A stretch of 64,000 nt of DNA from Variovorax paradoxus. GTDB taxonomy: Bacteria > Pseudomonadota > Gammaproteobacteria > Burkholderiales > Burkholderiaceae_C. The position numbers were made by a program, and so were the translations under genes. The stretch lies in the NCBI RefSeq assembly GCF_009755665.1, contig NZ_CP046622.1, positions 1,984,001 to 2,048,000 of the forward strand, in the 5' to 3' direction. The notes beneath the pieces were generated by a model, which saw only the letters and a list, made by a program, of their open reading frames with translations, ran no database searches and was not told the DNA's origin. Positions 31,655-40,477 of the stretch are shown in pieces (positions within the stretch are counted from its first letter, which is position 1; each line of letters begins with the position of its first letter).

Positions 31655-32908
31655 ATGTCTTCAACTCCCTCCCCGACAGCCACCCCTTCCACCAATCTGC
31701 GCAGCGATGCCCAGTTGATCGGCCTGGTCGGCCTGGCCCATGCCATCAGCCACTTCAGCCAGCTGATCCTGGCGCCGCTGTTTCCCTGGCTGAAGGACGC
31801 ATTCAACGTGAGCTACACCGAGCTCGGCGCGGTGCTGACGGTGTTCTTCGTGGTGTCGTGCATCGTGCAGGCGGCCTCGGGCTTCATCGTCGACAAGCTG
31901 GGTCCGCGGCCCGTGCTCTTCGTGGGGCTGGGCGCGCTGGCGCTGGCTGCCTTCGGCTATGCCATGGCCCAGAGCTACTGGATGCTGCTGGCATGCGCAA
32001 TCGTGGGCGGCATCGGCAACGGCGTGTTCCATCCGGTCGACTACACGCTCTTCAACCGCAAGGTTGCGCCGACGCGGCTTGGCCATGCGTATAGCGTGCA
32101 CGGCATCACCGGCAGCCTGGGCTGGGCGCTGGCGCCGGCCTTCGTGGTGCCGATTGCCATGGCGTATTCGTGGCGCGTGGCGCTGGCATCGGCGGGTGCG
32201 CTGGCCATTGTGGTGCTGCTGGTGCTCTGGGCTTACCGCAGTGTGCTGGCGCTCGACGTGAAGGCGGTGCAAAAAGCCACCGGCCACGGCGAGCCCGCGT
32301 CCATCGGCGGCGAGTTCGACTTTCTGCGCATTCCGGCCGTGTGGATGTGCTTCGGGTTCTTCTTTTTGTATGCCGTCGTGATCAGCGTGGTGCAGACCTT
32401 CGCACCCGTCGCGGCGGGCCATCTGCACGCAGTGCCGGTGGCGCTGGTGGCGGTTTGCCTCACGGTGTACATGGTGGCCAGCGCGGCCGGCATGGTGGCG
32501 GGCGGCTTTCTCGCGTCCGACCCGTCGCGCTGCGAGCGCATTGTGGGAACCGGCTTCGGCATTGCGGCCGCAGTGGCGCTGGTGCTGGCCTTTGCGCAGT
32601 TTCCGCCGGTGCTGGTGCCGGTGCTGTTCGGCGTGATGGGTTTCGTATCCGGCGTGGCCGGGCCTTCGCGCGACCTGCTGGTCAAGCGCTCGACGCCGCC
32701 CAATGCCACGGGGCGCGTCTACGGTGTGGTGTACGCGGGCCTGGACATCGGCCAGGCACTGGCGCCGCTGGTGTTCGGCCGGCTCATGGACCATGCCCAG
32801 TACACGAGCGTGATCGTCGGCCTTGCGCTGGTGCAGGGCGTTCTGATAGCCAGCGCCTTCAACGTAACGAAGGTTCGCCGTACGGCGCTGGTACCGGCCT
32901 CGGCCTGA
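31655..32908 (+). CDS. MFS transporter
   Basis: 417 residues, 12 predicted membrane segments. The conserved loop 2-3 region reads ASGFIVDKLGPRPVLF, and a second-half equivalent FLASDPSRCERIVG. It resembles the CynX/NimT or fosmidomycin-resistance-like antiporters, but I cannot name the substrate. It is divergent from the AraC regulator and followed after 54 bases by a TauE-like exporter. Confidence 0.85.
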   Translation: MSSTPSPTATPSTNLRSDAQLIGLVGLAHAISHFSQLILAPLFPWLKDAFNVSYTELGAVLTVFFVVSCIVQAASGFIVDKLGPRPVLFVGLGALALAAFGYAMAQSYWMLLACAIVGGIGNGVFHPVDYTLFNRKVAPTRLGHAYSVHGITGSLGWALAPAFVVPIAMAYSWRVALASAGALAIVVLLVLWAYRSVLALDVKAVQKATGHGEPASIGGEFDFLRIPAVWMCFGFFFLYAVVISVVQTFAPVAAGHLHAVPVALVAVCLTVYMVASAAGMVAGGFLASDPSRCERIVGTGFGIAAAVALVLAFAQFPPVLVPVLFGVMGFVSGVAGPSRDLLVKRSTPPNATGRVYGVVYAGLDIGQALAPLVFGRLMDHAQYTSVIVGLALVQGVLIASAFNVTKVRRTALVPASA

Positions 32909-32962
32909 CGCTTCGGACGCCGCCAACATGGCGGTACGCATGCGCTCGATATCATCGGCCGC

Positions 32963-33715
32963 ATGCAGGCCTTGTATGTGTATGTGATCGCCGGCGCCGT
33001 GCTGGCGGGCTTTGTGCAGGGCCTGTCCGGTTTTGCCTTCGGCCTGGTGGCGATGTCGGTCTGGGCCTGGACCCTGGAACCGCAACTGGCCGCCGTGCTT
33101 TCGCTGTTCGGCGCGCTCACCGGCCAGGTGATTGCGGCGGTCACGGTGCGCCGCGCTTTCGACAGGCATGTGCTGTGGCCCTTCGTGCTCGGCGGGCTGG
33201 TCGGGGTGCCCGTCGGCGTGTGGCTGCTGCCGCACCTCGATCTTGTGCTCTTCAAGGTTTGCCTTGGCGTGCTGCTGGTGCTGTGGTGTCCTGCCATGCT
33301 GATGTCGCAGCACCTGCCAAAGCTGAGCTTCGGCGGACGAATCGCCGACGGCATCGCCGGGTGCATCGGCGGCGCCATGGCGGGCATCGGCGGCTTCTCG
33401 GGCACCATTCCCACCCTCTGGTGCACCCTGCGCGGCTTCCAGCGCGACACGCAGCGCGCGGTGATCCAGAACTTCAACCTTGCGATGCTGATGGTGGCGT
33501 TTTCAATCCACCTGGCGACCGGCAGCATCGGGCGCTCGATGGTGCCGCTGCTGGGGCTGGTGGCGCTGGCGGTCGCGGTCCCGGTGCTGCTGGGCGCGCG
33601 GCTCTACATCGGCATCAGCGAGGCAACGTTCCGCAAGCTGGTGCTCGGCCTGTTGACCGCCTCCGGCGTGGCGATGCTGGCCTCGGGCGTGCCTGCGCTG
33701 CTGCAGCGCGGCTGA
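32963..33715 (+). CDS. Sulfite exporter TauE/SafE family (TSUP) membrane protein
   Basis: 250 residues with about eight membrane segments. The two related halves carry GFVQGLSGFAFGLVAMSVWAW and GGAMAGIGGFSGTIPTLWCTL, the TSUP repeat. Members export sulfite, sulfoacetate or other organosulfur and organic acids. The substrate here is unknown. The gene follows the MFS gene in the same direction. Confidence 0.87.
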   Translation: MQALYVYVIAGAVLAGFVQGLSGFAFGLVAMSVWAWTLEPQLAAVLSLFGALTGQVIAAVTVRRAFDRHVLWPFVLGGLVGVPVGVWLLPHLDLVLFKVCLGVLLVLWCPAMLMSQHLPKLSFGGRIADGIAGCIGGAMAGIGGFSGTIPTLWCTLRGFQRDTQRAVIQNFNLAMLMVAFSIHLATGSIGRSMVPLLGLVALAVAVPVLLGARLYIGISEATFRKLVLGLLTASGVAMLASGVPALLQRG

Positions 33716-33731
33716 GCTGCGGCTTGCGTTT

Positions 33732-34115
33732 CTACGCGGTGGGAAGGATCTCGCGCACGCGTGCCCACGGCCGGCACATCAGCGTGCCGCGCGGAGAGAC
33801 CACGATGGGCCGCTGCAGCAAGATGGGGTTGGCGACGATGAAGTCGAACAGCTGGTCTTCGGTCCACTTCGGGTCGGCCAGCTTCAGCTCTTCGTAGGGA
33901 GCTTCCTTCGTGCGCAGCAGGTCGCGGGCGCCCAAGCCCATGGCCTTTGCCAACTCGCGCAGCTTCTTCTTCGTCGGCGGTGTTTCCAGGTAGAGAACGA
34001 TCTCGGGTTCCACGCCGCTCTCGCGGATCAGGCCCAGCACGTTGCGCGAGGTGCTGCAGTTGGGCTTGTGGAAGATGGTCATCGGATACGACGTAGTCGG
34101 GGTGCGTGCGGTCAT
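33732..34115 (-). CDS. arsC: Glutaredoxin-coupled arsenate reductase (ArsC family)
   Basis: 127 residues. It has the thioredoxin-like ArsC fold with active-site C20 in HKPNCSTSRNVL and the C-terminal NPILLQRPIVVSPRG motif typical of ArsC. The family reduces arsenate using glutathione/glutaredoxin; related YffB/Spx-like proteins have other roles. No arsB, acr3 or arsR is adjacent. It starts 8 bases after the GST stop, so the two likely share a transcript. Confidence 0.85.
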   Translation of the reverse strand: MTARTPTTSYPMTIFHKPNCSTSRNVLGLIRESGVEPEIVLYLETPPTKKKLRELAKAMGLGARDLLRTKEAPYEELKLADPKWTEDQLFDFIVANPILLQRPIVVSPRGTLMCRPWARVREILPTA

Positions 34116-34122
34116 CGGGTCG

Positions 34123-34809
34123 TCATTCTTTCTGCACTTGCGGGTCCAACGAGAAAGGAAAGCGCGCCGCCCAGAATTCGGCCAGCCGGGGATCGGCGTC
34201 CACGCGCCGCACCACCTGGGCCATGCGCGGCGCCACGCGGTAGAAGCGCTTTCGATGCGGCGTCCAGCGCGACAGCACAGTCACGTAGAGGTCGAGCATG
34301 CTGATCTTCTCGCCGAGCAGGTAGGGCGCGGGTTCGTCGATCTGCGTGTCCATCAGGTGCCAGCAGTGCGCAATGCGCTCGGCCGAACGTTCGAGCATCA
34401 CGGCCTGCGCCGCCGGGTCGGGCGTGAGCCGGGTGGGATCGTCGCGCACCCAGTACAGCGAATAGATGGCCGCCGGCAGGTAGACCATCCATCGCAGGTA
34501 TCGCGCGCGCAGCGGATCGCCAGGCGCGGGGCAGAGTCCGGCTTCGGGATAGCGGTCGCCGAGCCAGATCAGGATGGCCGCGCTCTCGGTCATCACCTCG
34601 CCCGAAGGCAGCACCAGCGCGGGCACCTGGCGCATCGGGTTGATGCCCGATACGCGCTCGCGCTGGGATTCGCCCTCCCAGGGAGAGACGTCGACGGTAT
34701 CAACCTGCGCACCGATCAGCGTCAGCGCCGCATGAACAGGCGTGGCGCCGGAGCCGGGCGCACCGTAGAGGGTGTAGCGGTCGTTCGAAGGAGCGGACGA
34801 AGAAGTCAT
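34123..34809 (-). CDS. Glutathione S-transferase family protein
   Basis: 228 residues. The N-terminal thioredoxin fold is residues 10-90 (LYGAPGSGATPVHAAL, NPMRQVPALVLPSGEVMTESAAI), with the glutathione-binding VPALVLPSG-x3-TES segment intact. The helical C-terminal domain follows. The substrate is unknown. It is in tandem with arsC and downstream of ribH. Confidence 0.87.
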   Translation of the reverse strand: MTSSSAPSNDRYTLYGAPGSGATPVHAALTLIGAQVDTVDVSPWEGESQRERVSGINPMRQVPALVLPSGEVMTESAAILIWLGDRYPEAGLCPAPGDPLRARYLRWMVYLPAAIYSLYWVRDDPTRLTPDPAAQAVMLERSAERIAHCWHLMDTQIDEPAPYLLGEKISMLDLYVTVLSRWTPHRKRFYRVAPRMAQVVRRVDADPRLAEFWAARFPFSLDPQVQKE

Positions 34810-34841
34810 CCGCCCAGATTACTGCAGCAGCCTGCCGCTTG

Positions 34842-35357
34842 TCACGCGGTGGCCAGCAGCGCGTCGACCTTCTTCAGGCCTTCGAGCGTCTTCACGCAGG
34901 CCTCGGCCACTTCGGTGCCCTTGACGGCAAAGTGGCGATGGAAGTACTTGCGATGCTCCACATGCTCATGGAAATGGTGCGGCGTGAGCACGGCCGAGAA
35001 GATCGGCACGTCGGTTTCGAGCTGCAGCGACATCAGCGTGCTGACCACGGTGCTGGCCACGAACTCGTGCCGGTAGATGCCGCCGTCCACCACCAGCGCG
35101 CAGCCCACGATGGCGGCGTACTTGCCCGACTTGGCGAGCCGCTTGGCGTGCAGCGGAATCTCGAAGGCGCCGGGCACATCGAACACGTCGATGAGGTCGC
35201 GCGCCACGCCGAGCCGTTCCATCTCGGCAAGAAAGGCGTCGCGCGCCTGGTGGACGATGTCGGAATGCCACTGCGCCTCGACAAAGGCGATGCGCTCGCC
35301 GCGCGGGTTGCCCGACGCGTTGATGGCTGAAAGGGGAAGGTCGTTGATCTGACTCAT
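34842..35357 (-). CDS. ribH: 6,7-dimethyl-8-ribityllumazine synthase
   Basis: 171 residues. It catalyses the penultimate step of riboflavin synthesis. The FVEAQWHSDIVHQARDAF segment, VPGAFEIPLHAKRLAKSGKY, and GIYRHEFVASTVVSTLM are the lumazine synthase motifs; the catalytic His is in the PHHFHEH region, as in the RibH2 type. It lies about 110 bases downstream of an FMN riboswitch, and no other rib gene is adjacent. Confidence 0.93.
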   Translation of the reverse strand: MSQINDLPLSAINASGNPRGERIAFVEAQWHSDIVHQARDAFLAEMERLGVARDLIDVFDVPGAFEIPLHAKRLAKSGKYAAIVGCALVVDGGIYRHEFVASTVVSTLMSLQLETDVPIFSAVLTPHHFHEHVEHRKYFHRHFAVKGTEVAEACVKTLEGLKKVDALLATA

Positions 35358-35470
35358 GGTGTGCCTCTTGAAAGCAGGTTTCCTGAATCAGGGCGCACGA
35401 AACCGCACGCCAGACCACGCGCCATTGCACCGGAGACGGCAAAGCGCGCGGGCCAGCCCGCATTTTCGCG

Positions 35471-35640
35471 CTCTCTTTCATCCGGACTGTGACCGTCGGC
35501 TTCGGAATTGCACCGAAATCTGCTGACCCCGCAGCCTGTTTGTTGCAGGCCGCGGGCGCTCGCGGGCTCGTGCGGTTCATCTCTCGAAGAAGCCGCCATT
35601 ACCGCCGGTGGGGAGTTTCACCCCGCCCTGAGAACGCTTG
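35471..35640 (-). promoter_or_regulatory. FMN riboswitch (RFN element) upstream of ribH
   Basis: Read on the minus strand, the conserved blocks appear in order: AGGGCGGGGTGAAACTCCCC followed by ACCGGCGGTAAT, GAGCCCGCGAGCG, then GATTTCGGTGCAATTCCGAA, GCCGACGGTCACAGTCCGGA and TGAAAGAGA. This is the classical FMN aptamer. It should lower ribH expression when FMN is abundant. The stretch from 35470 to the ribH start holds the expression platform; no T-run terminator is visible, so control of translation initiation is more likely. Confidence 0.93.
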
Positions 35641-35759
35641 CCGCCCGGCATGCCGGGCGACGGCGCGATTCTAGGAGCGCGCGGCGGCGCGGGTTGTCGC
35701 CCGCGCGCCAGACCTTCGGCGGCGCGGGGATTTTCTCTGCGTAGCTGCGAGACAGCGAC

Positions 35760-36851
35760 TCAGCGCCTGGCAAGGAACAGCGTCATGCGCTGCAGCTCAT
35801 CGTCCAGCGCCGCACTGAAGGCCGCATCGCGCGGCTTTCGGTCGACATAGCCGAACGCGGGCTGCAACCGGCCGTCGGGTGCAGTGACGTTGGCCCAGCC
35901 TATGACTCGGTCGTGCCACAGCATCGGCAGTGCGTAGTAGCCAAACCGCCGGTTGGCCGCAGGCATGTAGGCCTCGAACTTGTATGTCCAACCCCACAGC
36001 AGCTCGAAGCGGCGCCGATCCCACACCACGGGGTCGAACGGCGCGAGCAGGCGCACTTCCTCATCGGGTGCATGGCGGCGCGAGGCCGGGTTCTCGCCGG
36101 CGGGCCAATACCAGGTGGTGCCGTCGATGCGGCAGTTAGCGAGTTCTTCACGTGCAAGGCGCAGCGCGGCCTGCGTCTGCGCCGAGAGATGCGGGGCGCC
36201 GTAGCCGAGCAACCGCACGAGATAGGTCAGGCTGGCGGCGGGCAGCGGTGCGTACTTGCGCACCACCAGGTCGATGAGCGCCGCGGCTCTCAACGCGCGG
36301 CCGGCGGGGCTTTCATCGGCGGGCGCATGCGTGACCGCCTCGTAGACGCGCGTGCCGCTGTCGCGCCGCACCACGCGCAGCATGCCGCGATAGTGCAAGC
36401 CGTCGAGCAGCCGCGTCGTTGCATTGCTCGAGCCGCCCCAGTAGTTCTTCACGCTGCCGTGTGCAAAGTGCTGTTCGACTTCACGCGGATGCATCGGCCC
36501 GCGCTCGCGCACGAAGGCCAGCACATCGGCTGCCTTGCGGCGGGTATCCGTGTCCCATGGCTGCCTGGGTTCACGCGGATGCATCAGCGCCAGGTGCTCG
36601 CGCGGAAGGAATCCGTAGTTGACGAGGCAGTCTTCTTCAATGGCCAGGCGCGTATAGCGGCTTTCGAGATCGCCCGCGCGGTAGTCTTTTACGCGGTGGC
36701 GCAGCGTCAGGTCTTGCGCACGTGCAGGGGCGCGGATCGGGTCTGCCTGAACAAAGCCGAGTTGGCGGATCGCGCCGGGGAGGGTGGTGGGCTTGAAGAG
36801 CGTGCGGGCAATTGCATAGCGACGCAGGTCGTCGAGGGTCGGGGTGGCCAT
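35760..36851 (-). CDS. YcaQ/AlkX-like winged-helix DNA glycosylase
   Basis: 363 residues, HTH_42 superfamily. The family includes YcaQ, which unhooks DNA interstrand crosslinks and alkylated purines. A QxD catalytic motif typical of the YcaQ branch is present (Q35-A-D37 in LGFVQADPIRAP), followed by RAQDLTLRHRVKDY. The start at 36851 (MATPTLDDLRR) fits the family; an ATG six codons earlier is also possible. It stands alone, downstream of a repeat element. Confidence 0.85.
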   Translation of the reverse strand: MATPTLDDLRRYAIARTLFKPTTLPGAIRQLGFVQADPIRAPARAQDLTLRHRVKDYRAGDLESRYTRLAIEEDCLVNYGFLPREHLALMHPREPRQPWDTDTRRKAADVLAFVRERGPMHPREVEQHFAHGSVKNYWGGSSNATTRLLDGLHYRGMLRVVRRDSGTRVYEAVTHAPADESPAGRALRAAALIDLVVRKYAPLPAASLTYLVRLLGYGAPHLSAQTQAALRLAREELANCRIDGTTWYWPAGENPASRRHAPDEEVRLLAPFDPVVWDRRRFELLWGWTYKFEAYMPAANRRFGYYALPMLWHDRVIGWANVTAPDGRLQPAFGYVDRKPRDAAFSAALDDELQRMTLFLARR

Positions 36852-36925
36852 GGGCGAATTGCAGCACAAGTGGGGCGTTGCTGCTTCTCGTAGCGCTGCC
36901 GTTCAGGGTGGCGCACCCGCCGACG

Positions 36926-37136
36926 GGGTACCTTTCTCCGCGAATGTCCCCCGGCCTGCGGCCTCCTCCTTTATTTCGCTGCGCAAGGCACCCCATCGAC
37001 GTGTGCGTGATTCAGAGCAGTCGTTGATCAGCGGTACACCACGAGCGTGTCCAAGTGCACAGGGCATCGGGTGCTCCCCGCAGCGAAATAAAGGAGGAGG
37101 GCGAAGCCCGGGGGACATTCGCGGAGGGGAGTACCC
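36926..37136. repeat. Large palindromic repeat element (68-bp inverted arms)
   Basis: Arm 36926-36993 and the reverse complement of 37069-37136 align without gaps over 68 bases with about 57 identities. The core arms contain CTCCGCGAATGTCCCCCGG and CTCCTCCTTTATTTCGCTGCG. The 75-base loop (36994-37068) shows nothing recognisable. No transposase is present. It fills the 327-base space between the YcaQ-like gene and the isomerase gene. Confidence 0.75.
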
Positions 37137-37178
37137 GATGGCCTTTGCACTCGCCCAGAACAGAAGCCCGACCAGAAC

Positions 37179-38057
37179 TCAAACAGCCTGCTTATGCCGC
37201 TCGATACAAACATCGAGCGTCTCGTCACCGCTCCGCTGCCACCAGTCGAGGTTCGAGAAGATCTCGACTTCACTGAACCCCGCAAAGCCCGCGTCTTCGA
37301 CCCAGCCGCGAATCTTCTTGAGCTCGACCACGCCGTCACCCATCATTCCGCGATCAGAGAGCAGGTCGCGCGTGGGCGTGAGCCAGTCGCACACGTGGTA
37401 TGCCAGGAGGCGCTCGCGGCCAGCGCGGGCGATCTGCTGTGGCAGCTTCGGATCCCACCACACGTGATAGATGTCCAGCGCCACGCCCAGCATGCCGCTC
37501 TTGTCCGCGTCGAGTTCGTCGCAAATATCGAGCGCATGTTCGAGCGTGTTGATGCAGGCGCGGTCGGCTGCTTGCATGGGGTGCAAGGGCTCTATGGCGA
37601 GCGGCATGCCGACTTCGCGGGCGTACTCCAGCGATGCGGCGATGCCGTCGCGCACCTCGTTGCGTGCGCGGGCGATGTCCTTGTAGGCCGCCTTGCCGTC
37701 GAGCGCGCCGGGCAGTGCGCCGACCACCAGAACCAGGCAGGGCGCATTCAGCGTCTTGGCCTCGTCGATGGCGCGGCGGTTGTCCTCGAGCGCGGCCTTC
37801 AGGCCCGCCGCATCGGGCGCAGGGAAGAAGCCGCCGCGGCAGTAGCCTGAGAGGCCGATGTCGTGAGCCTTGAGCTGCGTTGCGATCTTGTCGAGCCCCA
37901 CGGCGGCCACCTGGTCGCGCCAGGGGCTGATCGCGCGGATGCCGCGCTCGGCGCACTGGTCGATGATGCGGTCCAGCGGCACCTCGGTGCCCGACTGCTT
38001 GCGGATGGTCGCCGTGTTGATCGACAGCCAGTCGTGATTCTGCGAGAAGTCGCGCAT
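37179..38057 (-). CDS. Sugar phosphate isomerase/epimerase family protein
   Basis: 292 residues, xylose isomerase-like TIM barrel. Metal-site residues are recognisable in GMPLAIEPLHPM, GVALDIYHVWWDP and AYHVCDWLTP (glutamate, aspartate/histidine, histidine) and a late Glu in FSEVEIFSN. The reaction is unknown; the family isomerises or epimerises sugars and related polyols. It is the last gene of a four-gene catabolic-looking operon and follows the DUF993 gene by 8 bases. Confidence 0.85.
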   Translation of the reverse strand: MRDFSQNHDWLSINTATIRKQSGTEVPLDRIIDQCAERGIRAISPWRDQVAAVGLDKIATQLKAHDIGLSGYCRGGFFPAPDAAGLKAALEDNRRAIDEAKTLNAPCLVLVVGALPGALDGKAAYKDIARARNEVRDGIAASLEYAREVGMPLAIEPLHPMQAADRACINTLEHALDICDELDADKSGMLGVALDIYHVWWDPKLPQQIARAGRERLLAYHVCDWLTPTRDLLSDRGMMGDGVVELKKIRGWVEDAGFAGFSEVEIFSNLDWWQRSGDETLDVCIERHKQAV

Positions 38058-38065
38058 GAGCTTGC

Positions 38066-39253
38066 TCAGCCTTCCACGCCGTGCAGTGCGAGCAGCGTCT
38101 TCATTCGCCGCACCGCCAGCTCCGGCTGCTCCAGCAGGTTGGCCGCATCGGCCAGGCGGAACAGCTCGGCAAAGTGCTGCAACGACCGCGTGCTCTGCTG
38201 CCCGCCGACCATCGTGAAGTGCTTCTGGTGGCCGTTGAGCCAGGCCATGAACACCACGCCGGTCTTGTAGAAGCGCGTAGGCGCCGCAAAGATGTGGCGC
38301 GACAGCGGCACCGTGGGGCCGAGAATCGCGTGGAATTTTTCGGTGTTGCCTTGGGCCAGTGCGCCCAGCGCCGCGCTCGCGGCTGGAGCAATCGCGTCGA
38401 AAATGCCGAGCAGCGCATCGCTCTTGCCATGTGTAGGCTCGCTGCCGAAGCCGTCACCGGCAATCAGCTCGGCGTAGTTGAAGTCGTCGCCGGTGTACAT
38501 GCGAACACCTGCCGGCAGGCGGCGGCGCATGGCGATTTCCTTGTCCTTGTCGAGCAGCGAAATCTTGATGCCGTCCACCTTGTGCGGATGCGCCGCGATC
38601 ACTGCGAGAGCCGTGTCCATGGCCGCATCGGTGTCCTTGCTGCCCCAGTAGCCCGCCAGCGCGGGGTCGAACATGTCTCCCAGCCAATGCAGCACCACCG
38701 GTTGCTTTGCCTGGCTCAGGATGCGGTCGTACACGCGCTCATAGTCGGCCGGGCTCTTCGCCACGCGGGCGAGGGCGCGGCTGGCCATGACGATCAGCTT
38801 GCCGCCAAGCGCCTCGATGGCCGCCATCTGCTCTTCGTAGCCGCGGATCACGTCGTCGACGCTCTTCACGTCGTCGATGTTCAGGTGGTCGGTGCCGCAG
38901 CCGGAGGCCACCAATGCGCCGGGCACGTCCTTTGCGGCGTCGAGCGAACGGCGGATCAGTTCCAGCGAGGTCGGCCAGTCCAGGCCCATGCCGCGCTGCG
39001 CCGTGTCCATGGCTTCGGCCACGCCCAGGCCCAGCGAGAACAGGTGGCGGCGGTAGTCGATGGTGGTGTCCCAGTCGACTGCAGCCTGCAGCCACGGGTC
39101 GACGGCCGCGAGGGGATCGGCCACCACGTGCGCGGCCGAATAGGCGATGCGGTTGAACTTGACGCCCGCTTCGGGCTTGACCGGCGCGGTGCCGCGCAGG
39201 GCGTACGGCGCGAGCGAGCCGCTCGCGGTGGGAAGGGTCAGCGAAAGTGCCAT
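38066..39253 (-). CDS. DUF993 family, dihydrodipicolinate synthase-like barrel
   Basis: 395 residues. It resembles DUF993 proteins annotated as dihydrodipicolinate synthase family. Likely active-site region includes VVLHWLGDMFDPAL and KVDGIKISLLDKDKE, where the Lys in DGIKIS may be the Schiff-base lysine (inference). No characterised reaction is known to me. It is tightly packed between an oxidoreductase (10 bases) and an isomerase (8 bases), which suggests an aldolase step acting on an oxidised sugar-like compound. Confidence 0.8.
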   Translation of the reverse strand: MALSLTLPTASGSLAPYALRGTAPVKPEAGVKFNRIAYSAAHVVADPLAAVDPWLQAAVDWDTTIDYRRHLFSLGLGVAEAMDTAQRGMGLDWPTSLELIRRSLDAAKDVPGALVASGCGTDHLNIDDVKSVDDVIRGYEEQMAAIEALGGKLIVMASRALARVAKSPADYERVYDRILSQAKQPVVLHWLGDMFDPALAGYWGSKDTDAAMDTALAVIAAHPHKVDGIKISLLDKDKEIAMRRRLPAGVRMYTGDDFNYAELIAGDGFGSEPTHGKSDALLGIFDAIAPAASAALGALAQGNTEKFHAILGPTVPLSRHIFAAPTRFYKTGVVFMAWLNGHQKHFTMVGGQQSTRSLQHFAELFRLADAANLLEQPELAVRRMKTLLALHGVEG

Positions 39254-39263
39254 GCTGCCTGCC

Positions 39264-40427
39264 TCAGACCTTCAGCGCGGGCACGTCGATCCAGCGGCGT
39301 TCCTTCCACGACTCGAGCGCGGCCTCGACCAGCTGCACGCCCTTGGCGCCTTCGGGCAGCGTCCACTTGTAGGGCTCGTTCTCGACCACGTGGCGAATGA
39401 AGTGCTCCCACTGGATCTTGAAGCCGTTGTCGTACACCTGCGAATCCGGAATCTCCTGCCACTGGTCGAAGAAATTCATCATCTGCTTCTCGTCCGGGTT
39501 CCACACCGGGCGCGGCGTGGCCACGCGCGACTGCGCGCGGCAGCTCGAGAGGCCGGCGACGGCCGAGCCGTCGGTGCCATCGACGTGGAAGGTCACGAGG
39601 TCGTCGCGGCGAACGCGCGTGACCCAGCTCATGTTGATCTGCGCAATGACCGGCTCGCCGTTGTGGCCGGTGAGCTCGCAGGTGGCGTAGGCGGCGTCGT
39701 CGGCGGTGGCTTCATAGGGCTTGCCGGCTTCGTCCCAGCGCTTGGGAATGTGCGTGGCGCCCAGGCAGGACACCGACTTGACCTCGCCGAACAGGTTGTC
39801 CAGCACATAGCGCCAGTGGCACATCATGTCCAGGATCATGCCGCCGCCGTCTTCCTTGCGGTAGTTCCAGCTCGGGCGCTGAATGGGTTGCAGGTCACCC
39901 TCGAACACCCAGTAGCCGAACTCCAGGCGCACGCTGAGCATGCGGCCGAAGAAGCCCGCGCGGCGCAGCATGTCGAGCTTGCGCAGGCCTGGCAGAAAGA
40001 GCTTGTCCTGAACCGCGCCGTGCTTCAGGCCGGAGCCTTCGGCCAGGCGCGCGATTTCGACGGCCTCGTTCAGGTTGGTGGCAATCGGCTTCTCGCAATA
40101 CACGTGCTTGCCGGCGCGAATGGCCTTGGCCAGCAGCGTGGGGCGCATTTGCGTGGTGCCGGCGTCGAAGAAGATGGTGTCTTCCTTGTTGGCCAGCGCC
40201 TTGTCCAGGTCGGTGCCCCAGCGTGCGATGTTGTGCGTCTTGGCCAGCGCTTCCATCTTCTCGGCGTTGCGGCCGATGAGGATCGGGTCGGGCATGACCT
40301 TGTCGCCGTTCGACAGCGTGACGCCGCCTTGCGCGCGGATCGCGCAGATCGAGCGGATCAGATGCTGGTTCATGCCCATGCGTCCGGTGACGCCGTGCAT
40401 GATGATTCCGAGTCGTTGTGTAGCCAT
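39264..40427 (-). CDS. Gfo/Idh/MocA family oxidoreductase
   Basis: 387 residues from the ATG at 40427 (MATQRLGIIMHGVTGRMG), with an N-terminal Rossmann nucleotide-binding domain. The EKP motif is present in VYCEKPIATNLNEA, where the Lys is catalytic in this family. The C-terminal domain has GGGMILDMMCHWRYVLDNLFG, including the metal/substrate-side histidine. It probably oxidises a cyclic polyol or sugar with NAD(P)+. It is the second gene of the operon after the Bug protein. Confidence 0.88.
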   Translation of the reverse strand: MATQRLGIIMHGVTGRMGMNQHLIRSICAIRAQGGVTLSNGDKVMPDPILIGRNAEKMEALAKTHNIARWGTDLDKALANKEDTIFFDAGTTQMRPTLLAKAIRAGKHVYCEKPIATNLNEAVEIARLAEGSGLKHGAVQDKLFLPGLRKLDMLRRAGFFGRMLSVRLEFGYWVFEGDLQPIQRPSWNYRKEDGGGMILDMMCHWRYVLDNLFGEVKSVSCLGATHIPKRWDEAGKPYEATADDAAYATCELTGHNGEPVIAQINMSWVTRVRRDDLVTFHVDGTDGSAVAGLSSCRAQSRVATPRPVWNPDEKQMMNFFDQWQEIPDSQVYDNGFKIQWEHFIRHVVENEPYKWTLPEGAKGVQLVEAALESWKERRWIDVPALKV

Positions 40428-40477
40428 GTCTTCAGCCGAAAAAGTTGGAAGGAGAGGAAGAGAAAGGGAAGGGCGGA

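Noticed and set aside
36900..37180. Short frames within the palindromic element, some reading SEIKEE on both strands
   Set aside because: They arise from the inverted arms themselves, have no start context, and vary between arms.
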